From the NCBI GenBank assembly GCA_036426205.1, contig CM071579.1:13050071-13114070 (forward strand): a stretch of DNA of 64,000 nucleotides, written 5' to 3'. The translations under genes and the position numbers were made by a program. Shown piece after piece: positions 32,446 to 42,480 of this stretch. Below the pieces are notes generated by a model. The model worked only from the letters and a program-made list of their open reading frames with translations, did not search any database and had not been told where the DNA came from. Position 1 is the first letter of the stretch; each line of letters opens with the position of its first letter. Source of the DNA: Ascaphus truei (lineage: Eukaryota > Chordata > Amphibia > Anura > Ascaphidae).

Positions 32446-34953
32446 CTCTCCCCCTGGTGGAAAATCCAACGTCCCCGCTTGGGGAACGACATCAATCAAC
32501 ATAATAGTTATACAATCAAAATGCACAGCATAGAAAATACAACTCATCACATGGCAATTATATGACTGGGTACAATGAAATTCACACATAATACCCGTTG
32601 CTAGCTGAGACCATTTGTGGGGTGCCCCTAACTGATCATGTGGGGGTATTTCACTTGTGCGTCTGTGAGCCTCCGCTAGAAAAATCTCCAGTAGAGCACG
32701 CTCTGGGGTGACAGTCACTGGTTCTGTACTACTTCCTCCCCCTGGTGAAAGGAATAGCACAGTGTCTCTTAACCGGGCCTTTACCCGGCCATCCGCGGCA
32801 GGGATGCGGGAGACCAGGAGGCCAGGACCTTTTCCACGGTCCACTACTTGACGAATGGCATGCTTCTTTTTGGGCTTAAAGGAGGCCAGTCTCCCTGGAT
32901 CTTCCTTTACACAGTCCTTGTCCCTACGGACTTGCGAGGCTTCCACTGAGAAGCGAGCACTGGACAATGTCTCTGTTTCACCTGGCAGGGGGTAAAGAGT
33001 AGACACCCGACCACTGCGGTGATTCACGGTGGCCAACAGGTCCTCGGGGATGCTGTCAGTTCCCACCTCGGCCGTCTTGGGACCTGCCCCCGGTACTTCT
33101 GGGGCAGTCCACTTATGCGCTGAAAACTCGGGAGCGTTGGATCCCAGTCCTGGGACCACTTGTGTCGGAGCGCACGGGCTCATACTCCGTTCAGAAGCCG
33201 CAACTCTGACCTTCTTCACGGCCAGCTCCATCGGAGATTGTGGGGAGTTAGGGAGTTCCTTACCACTCCACTGGCTTGGGATGGATTCTCCCAAGGAGGA
33301 CACTTCCGCCAGGACGCGATGTAGAGGGGAGCCCTTCACCCAGGTGACCAGACTTAAGGAACCATCGTGCTCCGCGGTCACCTGGAGGCTCACCCCCGAC
33401 ACCCCTGGGGCAGTCGACTCACCCTCATCGTCGTTTGGAACTGGTCCCCATTCTAGGACCGATGGTACCTCGGTAGTAGGTCGGACTGACCATTGTAGGG
33501 CGCACGGGCCCACAGCAGGGTCCGCAACATCGGGGTAAACCTCCTCCAGGGCCCACGGGCCCACAGCAGGCTCTGTATCCGCCGAAATAATTGGTTCGAT
33601 AACTTCACTAGAGTGGTCCGCCGGCAGGCGCATCACCACGAGAGGTTGGTCGCTGGAATCACTAAAAGAAAATGGGGGTATAGACACCTTACCCTGTGAT
33701 TCCGGCATCGGTTGGTCTGGGCTCTGTGGTTCCTGCTCTACCACTAAGCCGTCCCCTTTGAGAGGGTCTGGAACCGGTTCTGCAACATGGTTGTGAACAC
33801 ACGGGGCCACTGGAATTAGGACAGACTGATTAGCAATGTCACTCACTTTTGCAGAGGGGTCAGGCTTCCCCGCTTCTTCTTTAACTGCCTCCGTAGCCTG
33901 GGGTGTAATAGGCTTCAAGAACCACACACCGCAGCATTCACATTCGGCCTCCCACGCCAGTGCACCTCTAGAGCAGTCACAGGTGGGACTAAAACATTGT
34001 ATACCCGGTTCTCCGCATACCTCAGTCGTCTTGAAGTCTAGCGGTAACTGGGACAATTCGGCTCCCTCGTCATAGGCTTCTTGCAGGCAGGGGCACATTA
34101 ACATAAGGCCATCTACTCCTGGCGCTCGCCAGGCCACATACACATTGGGGTGTATGTCCTGACAGTCTCTCTCATCCTCATCCTCAGAGAAGAAAGAGTC
34201 TATTACGGCATCACTGTATGGTTGAAGATAACAAGGCTTGCTCCCCCTGGTGGAATCTGAAGGAGGGGCACTTTCTACAAGGGAGTGGTTCTGGCTCTGT
34301 GCTGAGTCACTCACAGTGCAGGGGCGGGGTTCAGGGTTTCGCACCCAACCCGGACAATACTCTGCAACAATTTCTTGCACAGTCCTGGTGTTCTCCCGAC
34401 TTGGCGGGAGCCGCCATCTTAGGTGTGACTCACTGCTAGAGAGAGACTCCATTTTAATCACTGTCTCTGCAATTACGCTAGGGCTCTCTGTATAGATAGG
34501 GGGGTAGCCTTCTGGTTTTCCCGCCAATCCCGGACAGTTTTCCTCAACACAATATAGTGCAGGCTTGCAGTCAGCAGCACGTGCGTTCTCCTGTGTTTGC
34601 GGGAGACGCCATTTTACTAGGTCGGCGTAAACTAGGGGGTATCCCTCAGACGGGCCCCCGGGCATATACAGGGTGGACGGTGCCTCTGCCAGGCATATAT
34701 CCGCAGTGGGGGTTGCTACAAAAAGTATCGATTTCCATAGGGCCGTGGGATCGTGTTCTTCCTCTAAGAAACATGCGTGCGGCCACCCAGCAATTTTACG
34801 CATATAGTACTGAACCTCAACCGCGGGTATAGTTGCGGGAAGGCCTCCTACTGCCACTACCCGGCCAGGCTCCATATACTGCCTCAAAGCCCAGGCAAGG
34901 ACCTCGTGTCCGGACTTCACAAACATGGCGACAAAAAATTGAGACTTGGACAA
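31801..34953 (-). CDS. Element B protein, 1050 aa, Gag/PNMA-like N-terminus with Cys-rich knuckle
   Basis: Starts at an ATG 57 bases inside the primer-binding-like site. Residues about 16-82 (AWALRQYMEPGRVVAVGGLP then a run ending LWKSILFVATP) have the pattern of the RRM-like N-terminus of PNMA/Gag proteins; this is resemblance only. Residues 103-203 hold two diverged copies of a module: EGYPLVY..KWRLPQT..ENCPGLAGKP and EGYPPIY..RWRLPPS..EYCPGWVRNP. An acidic stretch SEDEDERD (256-263) precedes CPC (287-289) and a Cys cluster C320, C325, C327, C338, C340, C341 then GVWFLKP. The remainder is proline- and acid-rich. The last 215 codons lie in the 3' LTR. No pol motif. A long intact frame between nearly identical LTRs suggests recent function. 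Confidence 0.7.
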   Translation of the reverse strand: MSKSQFFVAMFVKSGHEVLAWALRQYMEPGRVVAVGGLPATIPAVEVQYYMRKIAGWPHACFLEEEHDPTALWKSILFVATPTADICLAEAPSTLYMPGGPSEGYPLVYADLVKWRLPQTQENARAADCKPALYCVEENCPGLAGKPEGYPPIYTESPSVIAETVIKMESLSSSESHLRWRLPPSRENTRTVQEIVAEYCPGWVRNPEPRPCTVSDSAQSQNHSLVESAPPSDSTRGSKPCYLQPYSDAVIDSFFSEDEDERDCQDIHPNVYVAWRAPGVDGLMLMCPCLQEAYDEGAELSQLPLDFKTTEVCGEPGIQCFSPTCDCSRGALAWEAECECCGVWFLKPITPQATEAVKEEAGKPDPSAKVSDIANQSVLIPVAPCVHNHVAEPVPDPLKGDGLVVEQEPQSPDQPMPESQGKVSIPPFSFSDSSDQPLVVMRLPADHSSEVIEPIISADTEPAVGPWALEEVYPDVADPAVGPCALQWSVRPTTEVPSVLEWGPVPNDDEGESTAPGVSGVSLQVTAEHDGSLSLVTWVKGSPLHRVLAEVSSLGESIPSQWSGKELPNSPQSPMELAVKKVRVAASERSMSPCAPTQVVPGLGSNAPEFSAHKWTAPEVPGAGPKTAEVGTDSIPEDLLATVNHRSGRVSTLYPLPGETETLSSARFSVEASQVRRDKDCVKEDPGRLASFKPKKKHAIRQVVDRGKGPGLLVSRIPAADGRVKARLRDTVLFLSPGGGSSTEPVTVTPERALLEIFLAEAHRRTSEIPPHDQLGAPHKWSQLATGIMCEFHCTQSYNCHVMSCIFYAVHFDCITIMLIDVVPQAGTLDFPPGGECGPGLQQLLETPLPWSSVVAGAAGASDGPDGCFQRWGPEQGVACYLREQAGCRGRDRAVAKAAIALLRSRQLARRAPPLRRDSRMRSDRAGKAPELGRSRASVGKVQEGLRWPPKTRACAGQVRTRPQCICSLHGTTTPMRLRGKHIRCLRVANKGQGSPEGAIRYISRAENGSWSWGAVREGRVQRACAAPASSKVPTSQVRPQLPTRLVGKC
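31984..32198 (-). promoter_or_regulatory. LTR B promoter module (3' copy)
   Basis: Sense order: NRF1-type TGCGCATGCGC twice (32187-32198, 32086-32097), ZNF143/THAP11-like GGGACTACAACTCCCATGAG (about 32024-32043), then CCAAT (31984-31990). The 5' copy is at 36195-36408. Confidence 0.6.
32446..32464 (-). other. Polypurine tract of element B
   Basis: Minus strand TTCCACCAGGGGGAGAG directly precedes the 3' LTR. Near-identical strings are at 32732-32749 and 34237-34255. Confidence 0.75.
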
Positions 34954-34991
34954 TTTGGGAAAAAATGGAACAGGGCACCCCAGGTCTGTCT

Positions 34992-35009
34992 CTCAGCAGC
35001 GCCTCCAAA
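34992..35009 (-). other. Primer-binding-like site of element B
   Basis: Minus strand TTTGGAGGCGCTGCTGAG abuts the 5' LTR and equals the element A site. Confidence 0.5.
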
Positions 35010-36652
35010 TGTAGCCCTCTTACCCCCACCCTAAGTGAGATTGGGGTGTGTAGGGGTTCTGACTACTTCTAGTGTGGTGCTATACCTGTTGGCTCACAGG
35101 AGGGCTGAGCGTCCGCCATGGGGAACCTGGGGCCATTAACTAGGGGTACTTACTTCCAACGATGCAGCGCCTCCACCGCGATGGCTCCCACCATAGGGGG
35201 AGTGTTCCTCGCAGGACAATCACAATAATCGATACTCACACAGATATATATATTAACTAGGGACTTTACTCAACATGCAAGAAACAGATCACAGCAATAT
35301 CAACATCATAACCTGTGTCCCTCTCTAGAGGAGACACTTACTGCGTCGCGCAGGACGCTTCCCAACACTAGGTGATCCCACCCAGTGTCCCGAGAATCCC
35401 CACCCAATGTCCCGCACTCTAGTAGAGAACGTGGGTGACGCGCAGTCACTAATTATGTGTTAGGCCTGTTGGTGCACATATATATAGTGAATACCTCCGA
35501 GCACTCCGATGCTCGGGTCCGCAACAATCTTCTAAAAGGGTCAGACGTGCGATGCATCCGTCTGATCCTATCCAGGTAATTCTCCAGGAACCCCAACGAG
35601 GGTCCCACCGCTTACGGGAACACAACCGAATCAGGAACACCAACAACCATCACGGGAACAGCACCGCCGCTATATCCTATCTCTTTCTCACTAACCTAAC
35701 GTGACAGGAACCCTAACCTAGGGCCTGTCCTGATGAACCGCAACCTGGGGTGGCTTGGGAAATCTCCTAGGGCCTGCGGAGTAATAACCTGCCCCACTCC
35801 CCTAACTCATCCCAGTCCTGACACTCACTGAACCTAACACTACACTAACACTAACACTACGCACTGCAACTTCATACCGCGTACAGCCACTTGCTGCACA
35901 CTATCACTATGCCTTCTTGTCAGGCCTCACAAGCACTGCCAGCCGTGATCCTGACAAGACAGCACACAGACACGCACTAAGGGCAGCGTCCCTATCTGGC
36001 CGTCCCTCAACACTTACCCACTAACCTGGTGGGGAGTTGGGGCCTTACTTGGGATGTGGGGACCTTACTCGATGCAGGAGCTGCACATGCTCTCTGCACC
36101 CTTCCTTCCCTCACAGCTCCCCAGCTCCAACTGCCGTTCTCAGCGCGCGAAATGTATCTTATTGCTCCCTCTGGAGATCCTTGGCCCTATTGGCCACACG
36201 GAGGCACCTGATGTGCTTGCCCCTAAGCCTCATGGGAGTTGTAGTCCCGTGGAGGCTGCAAATACATTGGGGCCGCGTGCGACTTGCCCTGCGCATGCGC
36301 GAGTCTTTGGAGGCCACCTCAACCCTTCCTGCACTTTCCCTACACTCGCGCGACTTCTCCCTAGCTCTGGGGCCTTACCTGCGCCTGCGCGATCACTGCG
36401 CATGCGCGAGTCTCTCCGCAATGGGCGCCCTCCTCGCTAGCTGCCGACCAACAGCAACGCGATCGCGGCCTTAGCAACAGCCCGTCGCGTCCCCGGCAAC
36501 CACCTGCTCGCGGAGATAGCACGCTACTCCCTGCTTCGGCCCCCACCTTTGGAAGCAGCCGTCGGGTCCGTCGCTGGCTCCGGCGTCAACCCTCGACCCA
36601 GCCTGCTCCAAGGTAGGGGGGCCTCTAGAGTCTGCTGGAGACCTGGGTTACA
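35010..36652 (-). repeat. 5' LTR of element B
   Basis: Minus-strand TGTAACCCAGGTCTCC at 36652 to GAGGGCTACA at 35010. A TATATATA string (about 35478-35485) lies in the distal part. Differs from the 3' LTR by scattered small indels, including one in the GGGAACA repeats near 35620. Confidence 0.9.
36195..36408 (-). promoter_or_regulatory. LTR B promoter module (5' copy)
   Basis: NRF1-type palindromes at 36397-36408 and 36290-36301, ZNF143-like site at about 36228-36248 and CCAAT near 36190-36196. This is the copy positioned to drive the element frame. Confidence 0.6.
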
Positions 36653-36656
36653 CATG

Positions 36657-37594
36657 CTACAACCACAAAAAATGAAGGTTAGATGCTTTTGGTTTGCATA
36701 TTTATCAGTGTATGAGATTATTGCAGATCGTTTGCAGAATCAGACGCTGGTTGTAAGAGAACATGGAACGGTGTTGCTCTCTCTCAGACCCTTCAGCATT
36801 TAGGTGTGCAATCACACATTCCATAAGCTACTGTGCTGTAGGTCATAAGGTGATTTCCAACGCTGGTGTATAGCAGCAGAGCAACATTAACTAAATATGC
36901 CCCTAGTATCCCTTGACAAGGAATCCCAAGACCGGTGAAGGGCAATAATTAGGACTGTATCTGTCCCTTTATTAGAGTAACTAACAGGCCTTAATAAAAA
37001 AACGTAGAGCACAATTAAGCCTGCTACATCTGTATATACTTGAAGAAAATAGCTAAACTAACTAGAAAGCATTAGGATCAATTTTTTTTAATACAGTATT
37101 AAAAGTCATTCTAGAATGGTTTTTATACAAGCATCCGCTGGTTGGTTACCCCTTTAAACATATGGCTACATTTGTACTATCAGTGATTTGGTTTCATTGT
37201 TCTGTATATTTTGCCTCAATGGTACAGTTTACTTTGTAAACATTAAAACAGATTTCTGTTGGCTGTGCGGTGCCGTGTTCAATATTGCATGGTTACTTAG
37301 AAACAGAAAGCTAAGAGAGAAAGTTAGGAATGTGCTTGAGTCCTTCCGAAAGCACTAAGCATCTCACTGGGGTTTGGTTCCTCTGAGCGGTTCAGCACAT
37401 CTTTAATGCAGAAAAAAAATCTCTGATATTACTTTTTGAAAGGAGCAGGGGATGTCTGGTGCAGTGACATGTCACCTTGAGTAACGTCAAAGCTTTCTGT
37501 CAGCTGAACAAAGAGAACAAAAATCAAGTACAGTGCAATTAAAGGGAAGCTTCATCATTTCCAGTCCAGAAAGATCATACCTTTTCTATCTCCT
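36657..37594. other. Unique AT-rich sequence
   Basis: No repeat or exon recognised; 37120-37330 is even in composition and could be tested for conservation. Confidence 0.35.
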
Positions 37595-37596
37595 TA

Positions 37597-37910
37597 GGCT
37601 GCGCTTATAGTGCCTTGCGACGGCAACGCGACGTCACTCCGAAACAAATACATTGACCCCGTCGCAAGCGCTTATAGTAAGCGCGACGGAGCGACGGCGC
37701 GACCAAAAATTTGGAAGCCGGTTACATTTGATTTCTTTAGAGACAGTCGCCACATGTGACTGACTCTAAACCAATCAAATGGCGCGGCCCGCCCCTTTAG
37801 TGACGTCACTGGCCTTGTCGCCAGCGACGTCGCTAAAAATCTAATTACAACTTTCGCTGGCGGCGACGGGTGACGTAATCGGCCGTGTCGCCAGCACTAT
37901 AAGCGCGCCC
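37597..37910. mobile_element. MITE, GCGCTTATAGTGC termini
   Basis: Left GGCTGCGCTTATAGTGC and right GCACTATAAGCGCGCCC are inverted. Flanks are TTA on the left and TAA on the right, so either a TA duplication (Tc1-like) or an altered 3-bp PIF/Harbinger duplication. CpG-rich inside with repeated GCGACG strings. 314 bp, no frame. Confidence 0.75.
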
Positions 37911-38827
37911 TAATATGCGTGCATGCTGTTTTGACATTACTCTACGAGTTTGGTTTGTGACAAAAAAAAAGCTTAGAGATGTAAAGCCGACAATTACTTA
38001 TCCAAATGGTCATTGTTGCACAGATTGGATGCCATTTTTGGAACCGGTATTTCAACAACAAAAAATAGACATCTGACTATGTACAGTAGCTTCATTCAGC
38101 GGTTCCCAATTTCTAATGTATAGATCGAGCTCAACCCCTAAAATATTTGTATTCCTGCAAGTGAATCAGCGGAGTCTCTTCACTGATTTGAGCTGGGTTT
38201 TGGATGAGCTCTTGGGGTCAGCCTGCATTTTAGGTAGGTTCTGAATGCTGAAATAAAGTATGATATGTCCTCCACGCTAGCCCATAGCATTATGTATAGA
38301 TCGGTCACTGACCCATACATTAGAATTCTAAAATATCACTATTTCTTTAAACGTAACCATAAACAGTTCCAGGAGTCTAATTACTTACAATAATGACAAT
38401 AAAGTTGCAGAGGACAGTTGTTCTACTGAATTATGCTTTGGGCATGTCTAATGTTTACCTCTTACTCCATCATTATGCTGCTAGCTGCCGTCCTTGGCGG
38501 AACAGAAAGTATGAGAAATTACATAAACTCAGGATTTAAACATACAGAAACATTCTAAAATAAAAGTGTGTATAGAAACATTGGCTCTACTACAGAAAGT
38601 ATAAAGAAATTGATCACACGTACTGTATTTAAAAAAACATTTTTTTTACATTTTTACTCTTTAAGGGACTTTTCCTATATCCGACAAAATCAGCCAGAGA
38701 CGATCGTTGGCTTCATTGGGATAATCTTGGCCACAAAAAGCACGGTCGGCCGTTTCAGATAAGTAGCAGGTTTTTTCATGCGCCTGTGGAAAAATGGTCT
38801 ATGAAAACATGTCTCTCTCTATTACAG
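37911..38827. other. Unique AT-rich sequence
   Basis: Nothing recognised. Confidence 0.35.
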
Positions 38828-39075
38828 AGGTAAATAAGAATTTTCACAGTGATAGGACCTGCAGAGTGGTCATGCCGTGACGTGGCTGGAGGCTTATAAA
38901 CTCTTTGGCCAAAGCGTTATCTACATGACCCTTACTTATGAGGAGAAAAATAGGTAAGTGTCATGATAATGTAACTATATATGTCATTTTGATGTAGCAT
39001 TAGTTTTTGTTGTTGTTGTTGTATACAGTACAATTGGTCACACTTGATAGCACTCCTTTTGACACAAATATATGT
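38828..39075. repeat. Dispersed repeat related to the 54514 foldback
   Basis: GAGGTAAATAAGAATTTT, TAGGACCTGC, GGTCATGCC, CTTTGGCCAAA and GCACTCCTTTTGACA also occur in 54640-55040, though in a different order, so this copy may be rearranged. Confidence 0.5.
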
Positions 39076-39805
39076 TGTGTTCTTGCAGGGGTTGTGTGTG
39101 TTTGCATATGGAATAAATCCATGCATGTCCACGTGAAAACATCCAATGGTTAAAGCAAAAGGAGGATATTCCCAACATAGATCATACTATGACTGTACAT
39201 ATACAAAACATAAAATATTACCATTAATGGAAAATTATTGAAAGATCATATAAAAAACTGTTGTGAGTAATGATGTTTCAATTTTTTTGTAGCTTATATA
39301 CATTTCAAGTAGTTGGGAAGTGCTGCTTCACAAATACATGTTTTTCTTACCACTAAACTGGCAGATCAAAAAATAAATGCTCAGAGACTTGGAGACTGCT
39401 GTCTCATTTCAAGGTCAAAGTCAGATTTTTATTTTTTACCGAGTTAAAAGTTTGTGCTATATAGCTTGTAGAAAAAAGTACAAGTCGAAAAAACCTCTCT
39501 TAATGCAGAGCATTTCAAAGCATTTCGTTGAATTCCCAACATGCACCACATAAATCAAAAACACAAATATACCGTAGTGAGAAAGGAGATTTTCACTGGT
39601 TGACTTTCATATTCTCCATTTCTGGGGACTAAGATATGCAGGACTAGTGTGGTCCTTGTACTATGTTGTAGGTATCACACATGAACAAATGTAAAAGATG
39701 TTTATTTAATACATTTACATGTTTCTGGAATGTCTTTCCATAAGCTCAGCACATGGAAAAACAATGCAAACGAAAATGTAACTACAAATGTCAATAATGT
39801 GAATA
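39076..39805. other. Unique AT-rich sequence
   Basis: Nothing recognised. Confidence 0.35.
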
Positions 39806-39840
39806 TCCGACGTTTCAATTGCATAGCGACCATCCTCAGG
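39806..39840 (-). ncRNA. Hammerhead-like core
   Basis: Minus strand CCTGAGGATGGTCGC, then GCAATTGAAACGTCGG. CTGAGGA replaces CTGATGA. The GAAACGT box is intact; stem II pairing is poor. Confidence 0.3.
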
Positions 39841-40325
39841 CACATTACCTGATTAACAAAAGATAAAGCAGGTTATTTTTTTTTAATGTAGGAAAAGGTA
39901 CAAAATATATAAGATTAAATTGATATATAAAAACATAAAACAAAATGTGCAAGATATCCTTAATTTTCTCCTCAGCCAGGAGGTAGACATTTTGGATCTG
40001 TGATGTCATTTATAAATTGTGTATCAAGGAGGCAAGGTTGTATTTAAGATTCCTCATCAATGTTACGGTGCAGATCAAGAGCCTTCTCCTTAACTGTCTG
40101 GTATTTTTGTGAAAAAAGCACAGAAGAGACAAATACCAACCCCTCATTCCATTGTCAAGCATATTATCACAAATTCAAGATGGCTGCCTACCAATTTTAC
40201 CACGGCTCAAATCCACAGAGATTAATTAACTCTGTGTTAACAGGACGTTATCAAAATCATTAACAGACTTTTTTTTTTGCAGGGGTTAACGCATACCCAC
40301 AAAGCTAATTATATGCAAAAACAGT
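39841..40325. other. Unique AT-rich sequence
   Basis: Nothing recognised beyond short A/T runs. Confidence 0.35.
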
Positions 40326-41024
40326 CATGTTGTGATGGGGTTTACAGACCAATCACTTCCAAACCAGCATTACAAACAAAGGTTTGTCAGGCATGCTGCC
40401 TGACTGCTGAAAACTCCCCTGCTCAAAAGACAGGCAGCTAATTAAAGCAGAGGGCTAACACCTGCAGCCAATCTCAGGAGCTATGTAGTCAGGCTTCTGA
40501 GAACCCACAGGGGCTCATTCTGGTCTCAGCCAGGGAAGAGACAATAGACTAGGAGGCAAGTGATTATATTGGAATAAGAAAGCCTTGTTTATGTGTTTCT
40601 GTTTAAAAGTATTTTGTTTCCTTTCTTGTGAACCTTGTGCATGGCCGCCAACAGAAATCATGGGGCCCAGGACTAACATTTTTAACATTTTAAGCATACC
40701 GCTCTGTGTCGGCGGTATTGCGAGCCGCCCTCCCCATTTCACACCACACGGGCCCTCTCTCTTTCCCCTCCTCTTCCCCCCCCCTCTTCCCATGTATTTC
40801 TCTCCTTCCATCTCACCCCCTCTCACTCTCCCGCTCCCATTTATTTCTCTCCCCTGCGTCTCACTCCCTCTTTTCCTCAATCACCCCCCTCTCCTCTCCC
40901 TCCATCAATTACCCCACGCTCACTCATTCCCTCCCCCTCACACAATTCCTTCATGTGTACATACACATACATATATACATAATAAATATATATATATACA
41001 CACACATCATATAAAAAAAACCTC

Positions 41025-41475
41025 CCCAATACATATAAAAAATAGCCCTACCCATATAAAAATACCCCCAAGCCCCAAATACATATAAAAAATACCCCCA
41101 AGCCCCCCAATACATATACAAATTCCCCCAAGCCCTCCAGTGCATATAAAAATTCACCCAAGCCCCCCAATACATATACAAATTCCCCAAAGCACCCCAA
41201 TAAATATTCAAATACCCCCAAGCCCCCCAACCCATACAAAGATACCCCCAAGCCCCCGATACATATAAAAATTCTCCCAAGCCCACAATACATATAAAAG
41301 ACCGCCAAATACATGTGAAAAAGACCCCTACCCCCTAACCCATTTAAAAAATACCCCCCCATACTAATTAAAAAGACCCCCACTCCAATACATATTAAAA
41401 GACCCCCACCTTCCCAATACATATTAAAAAAGACTCCCACCCCTCAATACATATTATAAAGACCCCCACAATACA
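41025..41475. repeat. Minisatellite, unit about 30 bp
   Basis: Degenerate copies of CCCCCAAGCCCCCCAATACA + TATAAAAAT. Several minus frames stay open and spell Gly-Leu-Gly/Tyr-rich repeats of 10 residues; these are not genes. Confidence 0.85.
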
Positions 41476-41504
41476 TATTAAAAAAAGACTTACCTTGTGG
41501 ATGA

Positions 41505-41955
41505 TTAGGCTGGGTCCAGTGGATGTTGGGGCCCGGCAGCCGGCACTGCAAGTTGGGCTCGACCTTTGGCCACGCCCGGTTGCCGGTGATCTCGCGGCCA
41601 GGCCCCGACTCTCCCCTCAGCAGCAGCCTGCATGCCTCTATCCCTCTGTCCCACGCCAAGCTCCCGACAGGCATCCCTCTCATGTCGTCGCACGTCGGAA
41701 GCCGAGAGCGCTGACGTCAGAGCGCTTCCGGCACGCTGGCGTCCGAGAGGCCCATCGGCGTGGGACAGAGGGATAAAGTCATGCAGGCTGCTGCTAAGGG
41801 AGAGCCGCGGCCCGGCCCCGAGAGGACCGGCAGACGGCCTGGCCAGAGATCGGGCACAACTTGCAGTGCTGGCCGGCCGGGCCCCCTCCGCCCCCCGACT
41901 CACTGGGCCCGGGACGCCAACCCCGGCAGACCCACCCTATTGGCGGCCCTGACCT
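41505..41955. repeat. Large inverted repeat centred on TGACGTCA
   Basis: CAGCAGCCTGCATG..TATCCCTCTGTCCCACGCC (41622-41656) is inverted at 41757-41795, extending outward imperfectly to both ends. The inner palindrome CGGAAGC..AGCGCTGACGTCAGAGCGCT..CCGG lies at about 41697-41735. Confidence 0.7.
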
Positions 41956-42109
41956 TGTGGCAGAAGTTTTTATCCTAAGCCTGTTAAGAGGTATAAACAG
42001 ATTGGACAATAAACTATTTGCCACTTCCTGGTTGCATATGAAACTAATTATTGAGCAGACTAGGGAAAGTTTGTTACACATGTACATCTCATTAGCATTG
42101 ACTTAATGT

Positions 42110-42480
42110 CATGTTAAGTTACCACTGTTAGCTTGAAATAACATGACAGGCGTCAAGTACAGGTATCTCAGAGAGACAGAGAGAGCAAATAGGCTCTCTC
42201 TGTCTCTCACTATGACTTAACTAGTGTATTATTTAATCCCTGCATTAACTATAATGGAGTTCTGTGGCTAGGCATTGTTAGAGAGACACCTATTTTGCAT
42301 ACAGTACCATTACCACTAATGGCCGTTAAAACTTAACGCAATGCTGTTTCTGGCCCCAAAAACCTCCCACTTAACACTGCGTTAGTGAGCTGTGAAGGTA
42401 CAAGTTAGCACTTAATGGGGCGTTAACCAAGGTTAGCACCTCGTTAAGTTAATCACGGAGCTTTGTGGATCTGAGCCCAA
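42110..42480. repeat. Repeat-like block with perfect 16-bp hairpin
   Basis: GAGAGACAGAGAGAGC (42171-42186) is perfectly inverted at 42193-42208 around AAATAG. Further right, repeated GTTAA strings (GCGTTAG, GGCGTTAACC, CGTTAAGTTAA) suggest a decayed MITE. Confidence 0.5.

Larger units (their letters stand above)
30792..36656 (-). mobile_element. LTR element B, complete, pol-less, CATG target duplication
   Basis: The LTR copies 30796-32445 and 35010-36652 bound a 2.56-kb internal region. CATG occurs immediately outside both ends (30792-30795 and 36653-36656). Minus-strand order is 5' LTR, primer-binding-like site, one 1050-codon frame, polypurine tract, 3' LTR. No protease, RT, RNase H or integrase is present, so mobilisation would need enzymes in trans. 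Same family as element A. Confidence 0.9.
40632..41959. mobile_element. hAT element with perfect 8-bp target duplication, nested
   Basis: ACCTTGTG at 40632-40639 and 41952-41959 flanks an element starting CATGGCCGCCAACAG and ending CTATTGGCGGCCCTG. Termini match the element at 11232-11926 (GGGGCCCAGGAC block included). Contents: C/T-rich tract, 30-bp minisatellite, and a large inverted repeat. No transposase. Confidence 0.9.
40326..42070 (+). repeat. LTR-like dispersed repeat, copy split by hAT
   Basis: TGTGATGGGGTTTACAGACC to CCTTGTG (40639), then after the hAT element CCTTGTGGCAGAAG to AGGGAAAGTTTG, is colinear with 24375-24775. Confidence 0.7.

Noticed and set aside
40951..41440. Two minus-strand Gly/Leu/Tyr-rich frames of 111 and 130 codons
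   Set aside because: Both are readings of the same 30-bp minisatellite inside a hAT element.
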